A DNA stretch of 64,000 nucleotides from Perca fluviatilis. Lineage: Eukaryota; Chordata; Actinopteri; Perciformes; Percidae. Position numbers and translations under genes: made by a program. Shown one piece after another: positions 1-56,074 of this stretch. The stretch is from positions 33,319,998-33,383,997 of the forward strand of contig NC_053112.1 of assembly GCF_010015445.1 (NCBI RefSeq). The letters run 5' to 3'. The stretch's first letter is position 1, and every line of letters starts with the position of its first letter. A model generated the notes under the pieces. The model had not been told where the DNA came from, made no database searches, and worked only from the letters and a program-made list of their open reading frames with translations.

Positions 1-239
1 GTGCATGAATTTAGTGTGACAGCGGCAACAGGAACCTCAAACAGCACCTGGCTCTAGGTGGACGGCCATTTGCCTCGCCAGTTAGCCTGGCTCTGACCAA
101 AGGAAACAAAATACCAGCACCTCTGAAGCTCAATAATTAACATGTTTTATCTTGTTTGTTTAATCTGTACAAAAAAACAAAGTGTAAAAAAGACTAAGTA
201 ATCCGGCCAAGAAATAGTCCGGTGCATAACCCCCCCGTA

Positions 240-650
240 AATTATTATTTTCTCTATGGATGGCAATAATGAATTCTCTGAAATTTTGTACAGACATGTA
301 TGGTCTTGACAACTATTGGATTGTAATGAAATTGACTACAGATATTTACTGTGTCCAGAGGGTGAATTGTAATAATGTTGGAGATCCCTGACATTTCATC
401 CAGTGACATCATCAGGTCAAAACTTTGTCCAATACTTTGGTTTATGACCAAATACTTTGTTTATTGCTAATTAGCAAATGTTAGCATGTATAAGATGATG
501 AACCTGGTAAACATTATTCCTACTAAACATCAACATGTGAGCATTGTCTTTGTAAGCTTGTTAGCATGCTGACGTTAGCATTTAGCTCAAAGCACAACTG
601 CTAGCATGGCTGTAGACTTGCGACACTTCGTTACTGTCTTGCATGCAAAA
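240..650. repeat. Dispersed fish repeat fragment
   Basis: Non-coding sequence with recurring GTTAGCAT/GCTAGCAT words and a segment resembling a repeat common in percomorph genomes (from memory). No gene. Bases 1-240 and 650-900 show nothing recognisable. Confidence 0.35.
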
Positions 651-904
651 CTAAGCCAACAGGCTGGTATTTAACAAAAAGACACAAGAGTGGTATCTTC
701 TCCTCTAACTCTCAACAAGATGCAAACCTGTTGAGCCAAAATGATGCAAGCTACATTACAAATATTGACAGATAAAATAAAGAAAATAGCTACTTCTATT
801 AAAACCTACTTAAGTGTTATAAAACAAACATTAACAAAAATATATAAAACTTTCAAAAGTTTTGAAAGCGTAAAAAATGTACACTTGTGTCACCATGGTA
901 AAAC

Positions 905-1216
905 TGATAACGTAAGTACAAACAAATTTATTTTCTACAGGTTAAACTAGTTATGCAGGAACATTGCTTGGATACATTAGTTGATCATGTACAGTGACCG
1001 TAACACTAGAAGGACTGTTGTGGTACTGCTCTGACTAGTACGCATGTGCATGAGAGATAAATTACAGTTGGCTGGCATCTGAGGTCCTTGTCAAATGGCT
1101 TGAAGGGGTTCTGGGGAGTGAGACGCCCTCCCCACACAGTCCCTGATGGTTGTTGTTCTTCCCTTTGGTCCATTGATTACATGATCTGAATGGGAAAGCT
1201 GGAAAGTCCAGTGATC
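905..1216 (-). other. prom1: Probable prom1 3'-terminal UTR exon
   Basis: A strong acceptor (CCTCCCTCTTTTCTAG in sense) sits just above 1216, 85 bp from the GTAAGT donor of the 35-nt exon. No conserved coding sequence follows. The sense strand has an AATAAA hexamer at 932-927, so cleavage near 905-915 is plausible. The 3' end is inferred. Confidence 0.5.
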
Positions 1217-1301
1217 CTAGAAAAGAGGGAGGCCATGTCAGAAATAACCTGGCGTTGTGTTTTCTTTTTTATTATGCCTGAGTAGACAGATGAGCACTTA
1301 C

Positions 1302-1336
1302 CACGAGGAAAATATCAGTTCCAGCCCTCTTGTCCG
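1302..1336 (-). CDS. prom1: prom1 alternative penultimate exon encoding GQEGWN and stop
   Basis: A 35-nt exon with a strong acceptor (pyrimidine tract then CCACAG) and a perfect GTAAGT donor. It is reached when the 5' splice site GTGAGC at 2909-2904, which overlaps the TGA stop of the exon at 2975-2906, is used. The tail then ends SYSD-CGQEGWN-stop instead of SYSDW-stop. The stop lies within 55 nt of the last junction, so the transcript should escape nonsense-mediated decay. Exons ending at 3846, 3246 and 2910 all leave phase 2, so any of them would read this exon in the same frame. Confidence 0.6.
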
Positions 1337-1897
1337 CTGTGGAAAAAAAGAAAATCAAATTATTTTCAGAAAAGTCCAAATGAAAACACAGTAGTAGGAA
1401 ACTATTTTTTATCCTGACTTAAAAACTGTCACTGCCTTTACTGTGATAATACTGTAGAAGAATATAGCAACAAATACAAATTCCAGATGTAAAAATATAT
1501 ATGTCATGTTTCTGTTGCTTATTGGTTAAGTGTATGATGCATTTTTGGTTACAAAAGATAACACCGTATCATGCAATATTATACCATGTCATACACCTCC
1601 AAACCAAATCATACCATTCAAGTTCCCATAGTGTTTAAATTGTGACAAGGCAAATATAAACTATAGGAATAGAAATTGACTTTGGTGTGAAAATCTTCAG
1701 ATCTACAAGGTCAATGGAGAAAAAATAAATTTCTAAATCAAAAAAGGCACAAGATGGTATCATCTATACAGTAATTGTCTTTGCAAAACTTTATAGTCGG
1801 AGAATCCATCAAGAAGTAATGTTAAAGGATAACTGATGTGATCAGTTGCAAAAATGTGTATCAGCCCTTACTTGACTCCATCTAATGACACCTCATC

Positions 1898-2443
1898 TTA
1901 AAGTGCTCACATTATTGCTCATTTTCAGGTTCATAATTTGTATTTAGAGGTTGTACCAGAATAGGTTTACATGGTTTAATTGTTAAAAAGCATCATATTT
2001 TTGTTGTACTGCACACTGCTGCAGCTCCTCTTTTCACCCTGTGTGTTGAGCTCTCGGTTTTAGCTACAGAGTGAGGCATCTCACTTCTGTTCTATCTTTG
2101 TTGGGAGTCGCACATGCGCAGTAGCTAGGTAAGCACAGCCAATCAGAAGCAGAGTATGAGGGCGTGTCACGCTAGCAGCTAGGAGAGCATTATAAGCATT
2201 ATGTGTGTTACAAAGTGACGCACGTTCGTCACTTAAGTAAAGGCTGGACTACAACAGAGCTGTTTGGAGCAGTTTGTGAACAGTGTTTTCTGTTGGAGAT
2301 GGTAAGTCCCTTTGGGGTGGACTTTGGGCTTTTTCACTTTGTAAACCTATAACATGCACAAAAAAAGATATATAACACTATAAAGGAAAGGGAAAAAGCC
2401 ACACAGTATATATAATACATAATACATAATATGAGCACTTTAA
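1898..2443. mobile_element. TTAA-flanked MITE, 546 bp
   Basis: The termini TTAAAGTGCTCACATTATTG and CATAATATGAGCACTTTAA are inverted copies of about 19 bp ending in TTAA, the piggyBac-type target. No transposase ORF. It lies in the prom1 intron between the exons at 2910 and 1336. I recognise the interior as a family abundant in perch-like fish (from memory). Confidence 0.85.
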
Positions 2444-2905
2444 AAAAAATTTAATAAAGGACTAGGTATGTATTCATGATATCTTTGTGTGCATGTTTTT
2501 TACAGCCCACATAACAGTATGTCAAGCACACAAGTTAACACTGTGTTACCACAAAATGCAAAACCCCAAAAATCTGTCATATCTACACACAATTTGGATA
2601 CAGGACACATGCCAGCGTCAGGTGTAAAAGGGATCTTCAGCTTGAACCAACTCCATCAGGGGAAAACTTTCCTTGTTGAGTCCTGATGTTTGAATGGACA
2701 TCGTCGGTTAAAAGAGACAACGAGGATGGATGGAAGGATGAAGAAGACAAGAAAAACAGAAAGTCTCCGAGGTGAAATCAGACTGATGGAGATTAAATGG
2801 CTGTTGGTTCTCAGATGGTTGTAGATGTTGGTTATCGTTGTTAGATGAGGGTTAGCGGAAAAGTTGTAACTGACTATCAGTACCTCATCGACGAGTTGCT
2901 TTGGC

Positions 2906-29392
<26,487 letters not shown>

Positions 29393-29840
29393 GGTTCAGA
29401 AAAGTCTAGTTTCGTACAAAAAAGAAAAAGTCAAACTCCAAGCCCCGGTCGTATTACAGCGTAGCGGGGGATGGAGAGGGGAGACGGGGTGGTGACTTGA
29501 GAGGAGGACACCTGTCCGCCTCGGTGGTTTATCCCTGCAGCTCACAAACAACAGTCCGAAAGAAAGAAAACTTTTAGACTTAGCATCCAACGGTCGAGGT
29601 TCGAGCAGCCGTTAGCTCCTGGTTTCACGGTACGGACGCATCGTAGACATTTTCCCGGAGACCTTCGACGACTCAAGAGGACCAATAGCCGAGGATGAGC
29701 TCGTTATCTCGGCGTCCTCATTCTCACCGGTCGGCTGCGAGTAGCCTAATCCCGCGTGCACTCAAGCTTCTGTGGCGCGCGCATCACGCGCGACACCGCG
29801 GGGTCCGTCACCTGTCATCTGTTAGCTCCAATGGTGGAAA
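29393..29840 (-). promoter_or_regulatory. CpG-rich prom1 5' flank / promoter region
   Basis: The sequence upstream of the prom1 ATG is much richer in G+C and CpG than the AT-rich surroundings (for example GCGCGCGCATCACGCGCG around 29775). This CpG-island-like segment, which also covers coding exon 1, is the likely promoter. No TATA box was identified and the transcription start is not known. Confidence 0.55.
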
Positions 29841-31167
29841 GCAAATAGGCTACATTTACTCAAGTAATGTAGTACTTGTAGTTTACTTGAGTGTTTCCAT
29901 TTTTCGGTTACTTGATACTTTTACTCCACCACATGTAATAGGCCTACATATATAGTTAATTTCCAGATTCAGATTAAGAATACAATATAGGACTATTTAT
30001 AGGGGGTAATTCACAAATTACCCAGCGATATATAAAATTATAATTAGAAATACAAAAATAAAAATAAAAATAATGTAAAATTAGTACTTTCTGATTACAT
30101 TTTGATGGTAATACTTTTACTTCAGTAAAATTGTAAATGTGTGATTTACTTGCAACAGAGTATTTTTAAACGACTGTTAATGTATAAACAGTCATAGTCA
30201 CCAGATTAAGTCACTGTACATCAATATACACCTCTATCGTTCATTTCATGATTTCTACATAATATTGTTGATCACATTTTTTCGTTTTTAATTTTGTCAC
30301 TATATTGACTCCAGTGATAACACGCATTTGTAAAAAGTGCCTGCCTGCTGGGCTGCCTGTAATGTTTATGCAGCTAAGAATTGAAGTGTGTTTGCAATTT
30401 TTACACTCACCTATACAGCAGTAGAGGTCAGATAGCATTATGGTTTCTAATGAGAGAATTGAACTAGAAGATAACCTCAGCGGGTCTCTGAATGAATGTG
30501 AGGCCAGTCAATGACTCTACTGTGGTCACTGAGCAGCTGACCTTCAGCTCTGAAGTTGAATAGATAGACAGTTAAGGCTAGTCAAGTTTTGGCAAACACA
30601 CAAGGTTTGAGTTCAAAAAAGGGAAAACCCAAAGTTCATAGCCTGGTTAGGTCTTTGATATATCAGCGCTCTCCTTCATCCTCTGTCACCTCCTTGCATG
30701 GCTCACAGTCACTTTACATGACACTACACTGGTTAAATGTATATGTGAAGTATGTTGACATAACCAAGAAAACACAAGTAATGTATCCAGAGGCAAATTA
30801 TTTATCAGAGTTGGAACCTTGAAATAAAAGTCCCTGAGTGTGAATGACTGTGATGACAGACCCCCTCCAAATGGCAATTCAGGGGGAACAGTGGACTGCA
30901 GTGTTTGCCCTGTGAATAGAGCCTGCAGTGACTCCTGAAACACCCGCCACTGTTCCCGTTCTCTCATACCACCACCCCGACCCCTCCACACACACACACG
31001 AAAGGGATACAAAACAAAATCTGGTTTTATTCTCCTTCTACCACGTAGGAGATGAGTTACATACTGTAGATGGGTTGTACATATAAACAATGAAATATCC
31101 GATTCATACGTCTTTAGGTAGTGAGATCCATCCATGCACTGCAAATGATCTATTTCTCTCTGACACT

Positions 31168-31342
<175 letters not shown>

Positions 31343-31425
31343 GTCATGATCCACACTCTTCATCCTTTGTTCACAAGACTGCAATTATTGAGTTTATTGA
31401 CTGTCCTCCAATAGTAAGGTTGGAC

Positions 31426-32696
31426 TTAAAGGGATAGTTTGGATATTTTGAAGTGGGGGGTTGTATGAGGTAGGCTACTTATCCATAGTCAGTGGATATG
31501 GAGGGTCGGCACGCCCCTAGTCTCGCGTTGCAAGACCTTACCCCACAGTGCTGTGGAGGAGGGTCTGCCAAGTACACACAGCATTGCGGGATGGGAGAAA
31601 AAAAGTGCTCTGGTTCAATGGCATTTCTTTAAACCAATCACAATCGTCTTGAGCGGCGCTATGGGCCATACGGCACAAAGGCCCCTGCAAAATAGCCTCA
31701 GGATGGAAGGAACTGAAACATGTACATTCAAAGGTTGTTTTAGTCGTACAACAGAAAACTCAGATTGGACAGATAGTCTAGCTAGCTGTCTGGATTTACC
31801 CTGCAGAGATCTGAGGAGCAGTTAACCATAGTCCTCAGAAATCCACCGGAGTTTAAAATGCCAACACAAAGGAAGCTGCAGGTAATGGACATCCAGCGGA
31901 ATTTTCGACAGCACCGGAGCAATCCCAGAAGTGGAACGTCGTGTATGTAGACTAGCACGCCCCTAGTTTTGAGAAAGAGACCAGAGTACCAACACAAAAG
32001 CAAAGCAACGTACTGCTGTGGACCGGGGCAGCAGCAAAACATATTTTAGCCACCTAAAAGAAATGTCCCACCTGAAGAAAACAATATCAGTTTAAATGCA
32101 CGCTATATTTAAAATATTTTCATTGCTTTACCTTTGCCATCAGGTAGCCCTTTCCTTTGGCACATTTTTTTAACCCTAGAACTTCTGTATTCTTACAAAG
32201 AAGTGCAACGCAGATGTGGAGATCAGCTGTTTGGGTCAGACTTTCAGCGGTTTATGGAAGAGGCAACAAATACAAGAAAAATAAAAACAAGTGATTATGT
32301 CAGTACTGATGAAATGCTGTTTAACTGTGGAGACAAGAGGATAACTTAATGAGCCAGAGTATACAGGAGTACTTTTTGCAGAGGGAGACTGAACGGTCAA
32401 AAGAGAGAGAGGGGAAACTTCTGTGGAAAGGAAAGGCTGTTTAATGGCAAGGTAAAGCAGCGAAAATATAGTGTACACTTAAACAGATAGTTTTTTTTTT
32501 TTTTTTAGGTGGCTAAAATACATTTTTGCTGCTGGCCCAGTCCACAGCAGTACATTAGCTTCCTTGACAGTACTCCTGCCTGCTTCTCATAACTGGGGGC
32601 GTGCAGACCGCTTTTACTGTAGGTAATACACTGACTACGGATAAGCCTACAACCCCATTTCAAAATATCTATGTCTATGCCTTTAACCCTAGTTTG
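31426..32696. mobile_element. Long-TIR TTAA element carrying a nested insertion
   Basis: Left end TTAAAGGGATAGTTTGGATA; right end CAAAATATCTATGTCTATGC followed by CTTTAA. The inverted similarity continues inward: GTACTGCTGTGGACCGGGGC at about 32009 against the inverse near 32540, and GGTGGCTAAAATA at 32507. The arms are therefore about 200 bp once the nested element is removed. No ORF. Confidence 0.7.
31518..31954. mobile_element. Nested element with TAGTCT/AGACTA ends and 9-bp duplication
   Basis: Flanked by GCACGCCCC at 31509-31517 and 31955-31963; the interior starts TAGTCTCGCGTTGCAAG and ends ATGTAGACTA. The 8-9 bp duplication suggests a hAT-like inserter. It interrupts the left arm of the surrounding element and so is younger than it. 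Confidence 0.75.
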
Positions 32697-34349
32697 TGCC
32701 TCTCATGTAATCTTTTTTTCTGAACAATGAATTTCAGGGAACCTTTAAAAAAATAAAAAAAAATAAAAAAATAAAAAGTGAAAGACACTGTGTGGGATTG
32801 TTTGCCATCTATTTAATCTATTTTCAAAATTGCAACTATAAATCCTAGTCTATTAATTTATGATCTTCCTAATCCTTTTGCTTGATTCAATAAAAATAAC
32901 AAATAATAAATGTATAAAAACTTAAAATAACATAGTTACAGTAAACAATATAGACAAATTGTATATCTATTTCCCAACTAATTTTGGTTCACAAAGCAAA
33001 TCCAGCAACTTTAACAGAGTTGCAACTTGGAGAAACAAGTTAAAGTCTTGATTATTAGAAGATTGTTAGAAGAGTTTTGAAAAACAGAATGTGTTTATGA
33101 GCACTGTGGCTTGAATCTAATGAAATGGGGGTATTGACATGAGAGGCAAAACTTGGGGCTAGGTTGGACTTTCAACTTGGACATGCAACTCCTGGCACTT
33201 CAGAGATCCATGATCCACTTAATTTGTCAAAAACTGCCTTAAGCTTTTATAGCATCTAAAAGACTGTTGGGTACACAAGCATTTGGAAAGAGTTTCTTCC
33301 ATTAACCAAAGCCAGCAGCAGATGACCACAGCAAACAATGCCAGCAACCTTTGTCAAACAACTGCTCTCTGGCAAATGACAAATTGCTGGATTCACACAG
33401 TGCTGCTCATATGATCCTTCTTCATTCTTGTTATTGACAGGTGATTAACACTCATCAGCCTTCAGGTATCCTCGAACATTTCACCTGCATACATGAAATC
33501 TCAATAATTTTCATCACTGTCAAGATAATGGGAAAGAATTGCAAAACATGTTAGCTTGACGGTGGTATGCCAGTGTCACAAACTATGAATTTGAAACAAG
33601 ACCAAGAACACAATGGTGTTACACCAGGACGTGATTATCTGTAGGCTACATGCTTGAATGATGAGTGTACACATGAAGCATATTGGAAAAAATATAAAAC
33701 TTAAAAATGAAATATCTTCCAAACTTGTCGGGCTTGGAATCCACTTCAAAATAAATAATTCTATCTTTACAAACAGGCACCATCTTATCTCAGTGCTTCA
33801 AAGTAACAAGATCAATACAAACTGCACGATACTAAAACCTCCAAACTATCCGTGTCCAATAGGTAAAGTCACCTCTGTGACCAAAGACATTGCACATATG
33901 ATTGTACTTAGTGTCAGTGCTGCCATGTCTGACAGCTATGGACATCTGGGCTCATCACAGTAGCTCACTTTAACCAGGTCTTTTGAAAATGTGTGTTGGT
34001 GGGTAGTGTGTGTCTGCAGAGCAATTTTAAGATTTCAACAATGTGTTTATTATAACAATGTGCGATTGTGAGTCTTACTCCTGCAGGTCGATTTTAGAAA
34101 AAAATCTATATTCTAATATTCTTAATAAAAACTTCATTTCAAATATTCTAATCAAAATCAAATTTGTTTTTAAAAAGCTTTGTTCTTTCTAAAAACAACT
34201 CTGCGCTGTACATATAGTTGTGCTTTTGAACACGTACTTGCACAGTCCAGCTGTCATGTTCCACAGCCACCCACGTTGTACTATTTCACATGTGCAGATT
34301 TTGTTTCTCTCTTCGTGCTCTGCTCCAGCTCTGCATGCCAGTTTTGAAC

Positions 34350-34373
34350 CATCATCATCATCATCATCATCAA
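34350..34373. repeat. (ATC)n microsatellite
   Basis: Eight or so CAT/ATC triplets in the tapt1 3' flank. Polar-residue frames here are artefacts. Confidence 0.8.
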
Positions 34374-34634
34374 GCATGTGTGCAGATTGCCATGGCAACC
34401 GAGACTCATCCTCAAAGCCGACCTGGTTCATGAGGCATCGACGAGGCCTCTGATGCTTGAAGTAACAGCGTTATGCCTTTGCTGGTTTTGTCAGTAATAA
34501 ATAAATAAATACTCCTGGGGTCAGGTGCACAAAACTGTGTCCGGTCTGAGCATGCTCCATGACCCGCGTATGATCCCTGAAACTTGCTGTTTTTCAGCAA
34601 GCAGGACACACTGACTTGTTGTTTTATGCGACAT

Positions 34635-44122
<9,488 letters not shown>

Positions 44123-45217
44123 CTTCGCCAAACGGTCTCATCTGCTGCCTGGGAGACTGGCATCTGCGTCACGCACTCTGGCGTCATCACGCCCTATAGT
44201 TCTACCGAATCACCGGCAGATGTCGCCAAAATCCTCTTGATTACATTTCACACCTTAGTTCAGTTGATTGATTAAATTAGCCTATGTATTATTACTGATT
44301 AATTTTTTTCCCCCTTCAAACATCTTTGTTGACAAAAACATCGTCTTACATATCAGAATAAGGTTCAAAATGAATACAATAAATATTCAGCCAAAATAGC
44401 CTATCAAATGGCAACAAATACAACAATAATAAAGTAAAAAAAAAAAAATAGCCATACATTATAACTAATAATGAACTAAATCAATCAAAATTAAGTGCTA
44501 CAGAGACCTAATGTTGTTTAACAGTACAATGTTCATGTTTTTCAGACACTAGACCTTTTTAAAACTTTTTTTCCCATTCTTTTTACTGATTGTAATAAGA
44601 TTATTTAGGGAAGTGTCACGGCGAGATTTTTTTCTAGTGGACTATTGCGTTACCTCGCAATATGTTTTGCGTTCTCTGGCAATATTGTGCTTTCCCTCGC
44701 AATATGTTTTGCATTCTCTCGCAATATTTTGCGTTCCCTCGCAGTATGTTTTGCGAGGTAGGCTAGCCTAATGCAAAAGTAGTCCCCACATAGACCTTAA
44801 TGAATGAAGAAAGAAAAAAAAGATGAGTGATGTATAAAGGCCACAAAGGCTAATCTAAACTCTACCCCCTCTGTGTTTAATGCTCTGATCTGACCTTTAG
44901 AGTCTGAGTTACAATTGATCATATCTGTCACTCTGTCACCATGCTTAAATGATTTTATGGTCTCCAATCGTGATACATTTCCATCTCAAAAGGCCACGCT
45001 GCAAAGGTTAAGTCATCCCCTGAATAAAGAGGAGAGGGTGAGAGAGGGAGGGAGCAGGATAGAGTTTCTCCCGGTAACGGATCTCTTTGACAGCCATAGA
45101 TTCGGTTTCGCCTCCTCTGTGACTAACACTTCAGTACATGCGACATTTTACGGAGAGAAACAGCTATCTAACCGATTATGATTCATTTTTTATTTTTTCA
45201 AACTATAGAATAAACTC
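44123..45217. promoter_or_regulatory. Divergent tapt1/clrn2 upstream region
   Basis: 1.1 kb shared between opposite starts. CpG-rich only near each ATG (44000-44230 and 45060-45300); AT-rich with the minisatellite in the middle. No TATA box recognised. Two separate promoters seem more likely than one shared core. Confidence 0.4.
44632..44765. repeat. Minisatellite, about five 22-26 bp units
   Basis: Diverged tandem units of the form CCTCGCAATATGTTTTGCGTT lie in the 1.17 kb between the divergent tapt1 and clrn2 starts. Each unit contains GCAATATTGC-like half palindromes. Confidence 0.7.
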
Positions 45218-45319
45218 ATGGTGATCGCCGAGTGTGCCTCGCGGTCGCTGCGCGGCGTCGTGTTACCTTCCTCGGGACACCATGGGCTCGTAAGATGCCT
45301 TCGCTGTGGAAACGGATAA
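45218..45319 (+). promoter_or_regulatory. Two upstream ORFs at the clrn2 start
   Basis: The ATG at 45218 opens a 33-codon frame that overlaps the clrn2 start out of frame and stops at 45317-45319. A second ATG at 45282, in a near-ideal Kozak context (GACACCATGG), reads M-G-S-stop and ends one base before the clrn2 ATG at 45295. If both lie in the mRNA, clrn2 translation would depend on leaky scanning or reinitiation. The transcription start is unknown. Confidence 0.55.
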
Positions 45320-47448
45320 CGTTCTCGGTGGCTTCGGTGCTCTGCGTCGGCTCGGTGGCGCTCCTGGTCGTGGCCCTGTCCACAGAGCGGTGGGTCACCG
45401 GACGGATCCTGTGTAAAACCGGGGCTGAGATTGTGAACGCGTCCCATCCGGAGATGGAGCAGTTCATTGGGGACATTTACTACGGCTTGTTCCAGGGAGG
45501 AAAGACCAAGAAGTGCGGGCTCGGCAACAGACGCTCCAAAATATACAGTAAGATCAAATGCAGCCTGTAAGCTCTCTGGGCATTCATTAGAAGACTAGGT
45601 AAACTATAGCTACCCAAAGTGTTCAGTATTAAACTAATAAACAATCATTAGCCTATACAAAGATAGGCTATTATTTCTTGAATATGAAAAATACAGATCA
45701 AATATTTAGCCTTATATCATGCAATTGTGAAATAATGCAGTAAAAAAGTTAAAATTAAGGTCTATTGTTAATTTAGATCCCCATTACCTGCTGCATCAGC
45801 AGCAATAGCTATAGCTACTAGGTCTACATGAGTGTATTTAACAGTGGAAATGGCACATATAACATCCATGCAGATAGCTCAATGTGGTATTATCACCTCT
45901 AGTACTCAACAAAGTAAACGTTCACCCTCTAATCAATAGCTTACACCATCAGGATTACGAGCAAAAGAAGTCCTGGAGATCACAGAGCTTCCAAAATATA
46001 TCAGGATGTATTTGGGGGAATTTCACAAAACAATGATATTTTATGAAATAGAGCAGCAATAAAACAAAACACAGTTTTGTGTTGGTTAAATGTAAACGTA
46101 AGTTTATAGAATATGATACGGTCAGAAAGTAGAATAAAATTATTCTTTCCAACCTCAAAGCTACTTAAGGAAAAACAGTGTTTTGGCACAAATACACACC
46201 TGTTGCTTAGGGTATAAATGAGTTGCCATGAGTTCATTAGATTTCTTCTGTTTATAATAATTATTATATCTCTATATTTTCTATACACTGTCTTTTAAAT
46301 ACTTTTTGGTCATTTTTGCTTGATATAAACTCCATATAAACAATAAAGGCATGACAATTAAAACTTGCCACATGCTCTCATTTTCTATGAGAGTAAGAAA
46401 CACACATCACAGGACACATACTGCCACCGCATTGGAATGCAAACACAGAGACATGCTAGTTAGTCATTAAGTTAATTTATTGACTTAAATATCATAATAC
46501 AAACATATCAAATAACTTAACATTTTTACATCAAAGCATTAGTTCCAAACACTTTTTTAGGCAAGTATAGGCTGCAACATAACTCGTCTTCTATGCTGTT
46601 TCCTGGATCTCACGAGTCTTGAGCCATTCAAACCAGCTCACATGGCTGACAATGTGTGTTTTTCTCTGTTTCTTCTCTCTGCAGTTTTCCCAAAGCTTGT
46701 GCGGAAGTTGAACGGCGGCCTTCACATGATGGTGATCCTCTTCCTGCTGGTGGCTGTGGGGTTTGCACTGGTCAGTCTGTCTTTCTGCATTTACAACGCA
46801 CGCAAGGTTCCCTACCAGAGCATCAAAGGGCACAAAGGACTCTACCTATGGAACTTCATTGCTGGTATGTGAGGCAACTTTGTCTTTACTCATTCCCTCA
46901 AAATATTGCTCAAATGTTGATTTTCTTGTTGTTGCCTGCTTCACATTTCCACCCTCATTTTTTCCCATTTGTGCTTCTGTCCACTATGTAACTCACCCAG
47001 TTAACACCCCTTTCTGTCTCATCACCAATTTCTTCTTATTGTTATTTTAATTTCAGTGCATTTTCTATCACACCTCTTTGTTTTATTCTTACGTGTTTTG
47101 TCTTTATCTCCCTTCCTCATGCTTTTGAGCATTACCGGTACTTCACCTCTCTATTTCCCTTGCCTGACCTTTCTTCCAGCTTTCTTCGGAGCCCTGGGCA
47201 TGCTGTGTTTCCTGGCAGCAGTGAGGCACCACAGTCTGACTGAGCGGGTGGCTAATCATCAGGAGAACCTCTTTGTGCTGGTTGTCCTGGATAACAGCCT
47301 GGACTGGTCCTTCTGGTTGGGTGTAGGCAGCATTGCCACTCACTTTGCTGTCTGTGGAGTGGTTGCCATGAGCCGGATAAAACTGCCCAAATCGGAGATC
47401 AAGAAACCTGAAGAACCAACCATCGCCGCTCTGGACCTACTCTACTGA
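45295..47448 (+). CDS. clrn2: Clarin-2, tetraspan hair-bundle protein
   Basis: Three exons, 45295-45547, 46685-46864 and 47180-47448 (phases 1, 1), give 233 residues (human CLRN2 232). Clarins are four-helix membrane proteins needed to maintain mechanotransducing stereocilia; CLRN2 variants cause hearing loss. Seen: TM1 from about residue 8; the first extracellular loop with [14 protein letters not shown] (N-glycosylation site) and [20 protein letters not shown], matching the human loop; TM2 [22 protein letters not shown]3 spanning the exon 2/3 junction with [22 protein letters not shown]4 [21 protein letters not shown]-terminus ending LDLLY. Divergent from tapt1, with 1.17 kb between starts. 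Two upstream ATGs lie close by (see regulatory entry). AATAAA is at 47665-47670. Confidence 0.95.
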
Positions 47449-47664
47449 AGGACCAACCAAGGAGCATTTACATCACTGATGGTTGACTGGAGCCAACCAC
47501 AGTGACTGACAGCAGAGTGAAACCAACACTGTGCCAGTGCCCCTTAAGTCTTAATACTGTAACCTACATGAGTGCAAAGAGTCCTGCATCCCAAACTTGT
47601 CCTTTGCCTTTTTTTTTTTACAGTAATTATTCTTGATCCCTGATAGAAAGTGCAGCTATGCATG

Positions 47665-47670
47665 AATAAA
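47665..47670 (+). terminator. clrn2 polyadenylation signal
   Basis: AATAAA 217 bp after the clrn2 stop codon is the first canonical hexamer downstream and lies in the same orientation. Cleavage would fall near 47680-47695. Confidence 0.6.
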
Positions 47671-48440
47671 GGGGAGTTATGGGCTTATGTGATAAATGTA
47701 AACTAAACTTCCATAAACAGAAAGAGACTTACGATTATCTTTTGATTTTTATTCACTTTAACTTGGTCATATGAACATCCTCACATCTTAAACAAAAAAG
47801 TCAGCAGTATGAACGTGAAAATAGGAACTGTGAAAAATGTCACTTTGGCCATCATTAAAGGTTTTTTATTACATGTGTTGGATCGGTTATAATCATACTA
47901 ACAACCTTGTGACAAACAAACATTTAAAGTTAACAATTAAAAAATAGTTGGAGTAAGCCTACAGCACGTGTTTCTTCTTTTTGTGTGTGTTTTATTTTTG
48001 TAATTATCTTCCTATGATCTGAACCTTTGTATGTAACTCTTTCATTTGCTCTCTACAGTGAAATAATATCCCTGTCATAAACCCAGTGAGGATCTCCTTA
48101 TAGTAGCCTATAAATCTACTGTATGATTTCAGTAAAAAAAAAGTGAAACTTTAGTCTCTTTGAAGGATTCATTGTCTCGCTAAACAGTGTGCAAAATATT
48201 TATAAGTAGATTTAAATTATGTGACCTATGTGACACAACGTCAGCTGCTGCTGATTCAAAGCCTGCAGTTTCTCGCTGCTGCCGCCAGGTGGCGACAAAG
48301 ACGTACCATTCTCGCTTGGTGACGTGTGAAAACCGCGACGCTGTCAGGTCGATTTGCATTGGCTGCCTCTTCCACATGTTTGCGACATGGTTTGCGACCT
48401 CTAAAATCTCTGAGTTAATAGGTTGTATCGCGGTTTCTAT
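47671..48440. other. clrn2-lap3 intergenic region
   Basis: AT-rich, no gene recognised to about 48180. The segment 48230-48440 is GC-richer, holds the CTCF-like motif and is the likely lap3 promoter/5' UTR. Confidence 0.45.
48282..48295 (+). promoter_or_regulatory. CTCF-like core motif upstream of lap3
   Basis: CCGCCAGGTGGCGA fits the CTCF core CCASYAGRKGGCRS except at positions 3 and 14. It lies 170 bp before the lap3 start in a locally GC-rich segment, between lap3 and clrn2. Binding is inferred from sequence alone. Confidence 0.4.
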
Positions 48441-48451
48441 ATGTACAACAG

Positions 48452-56074
<7,623 letters not shown>

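Noticed and set aside
1130..1336. Open frame of about 50 codons across the two 3' prom1 exons (FLVDHWTFQLSHSD...)
   Set aside because: No upstream exon leaves the phase needed; all prom1 tail exons leave phase 2, giving GQEGWN-stop instead.
32134..32349. Small protein between prom1 and tapt1
   Set aside because: Lies in the interior of the TTAA long-TIR element, has no family resemblance and no splice or start context.
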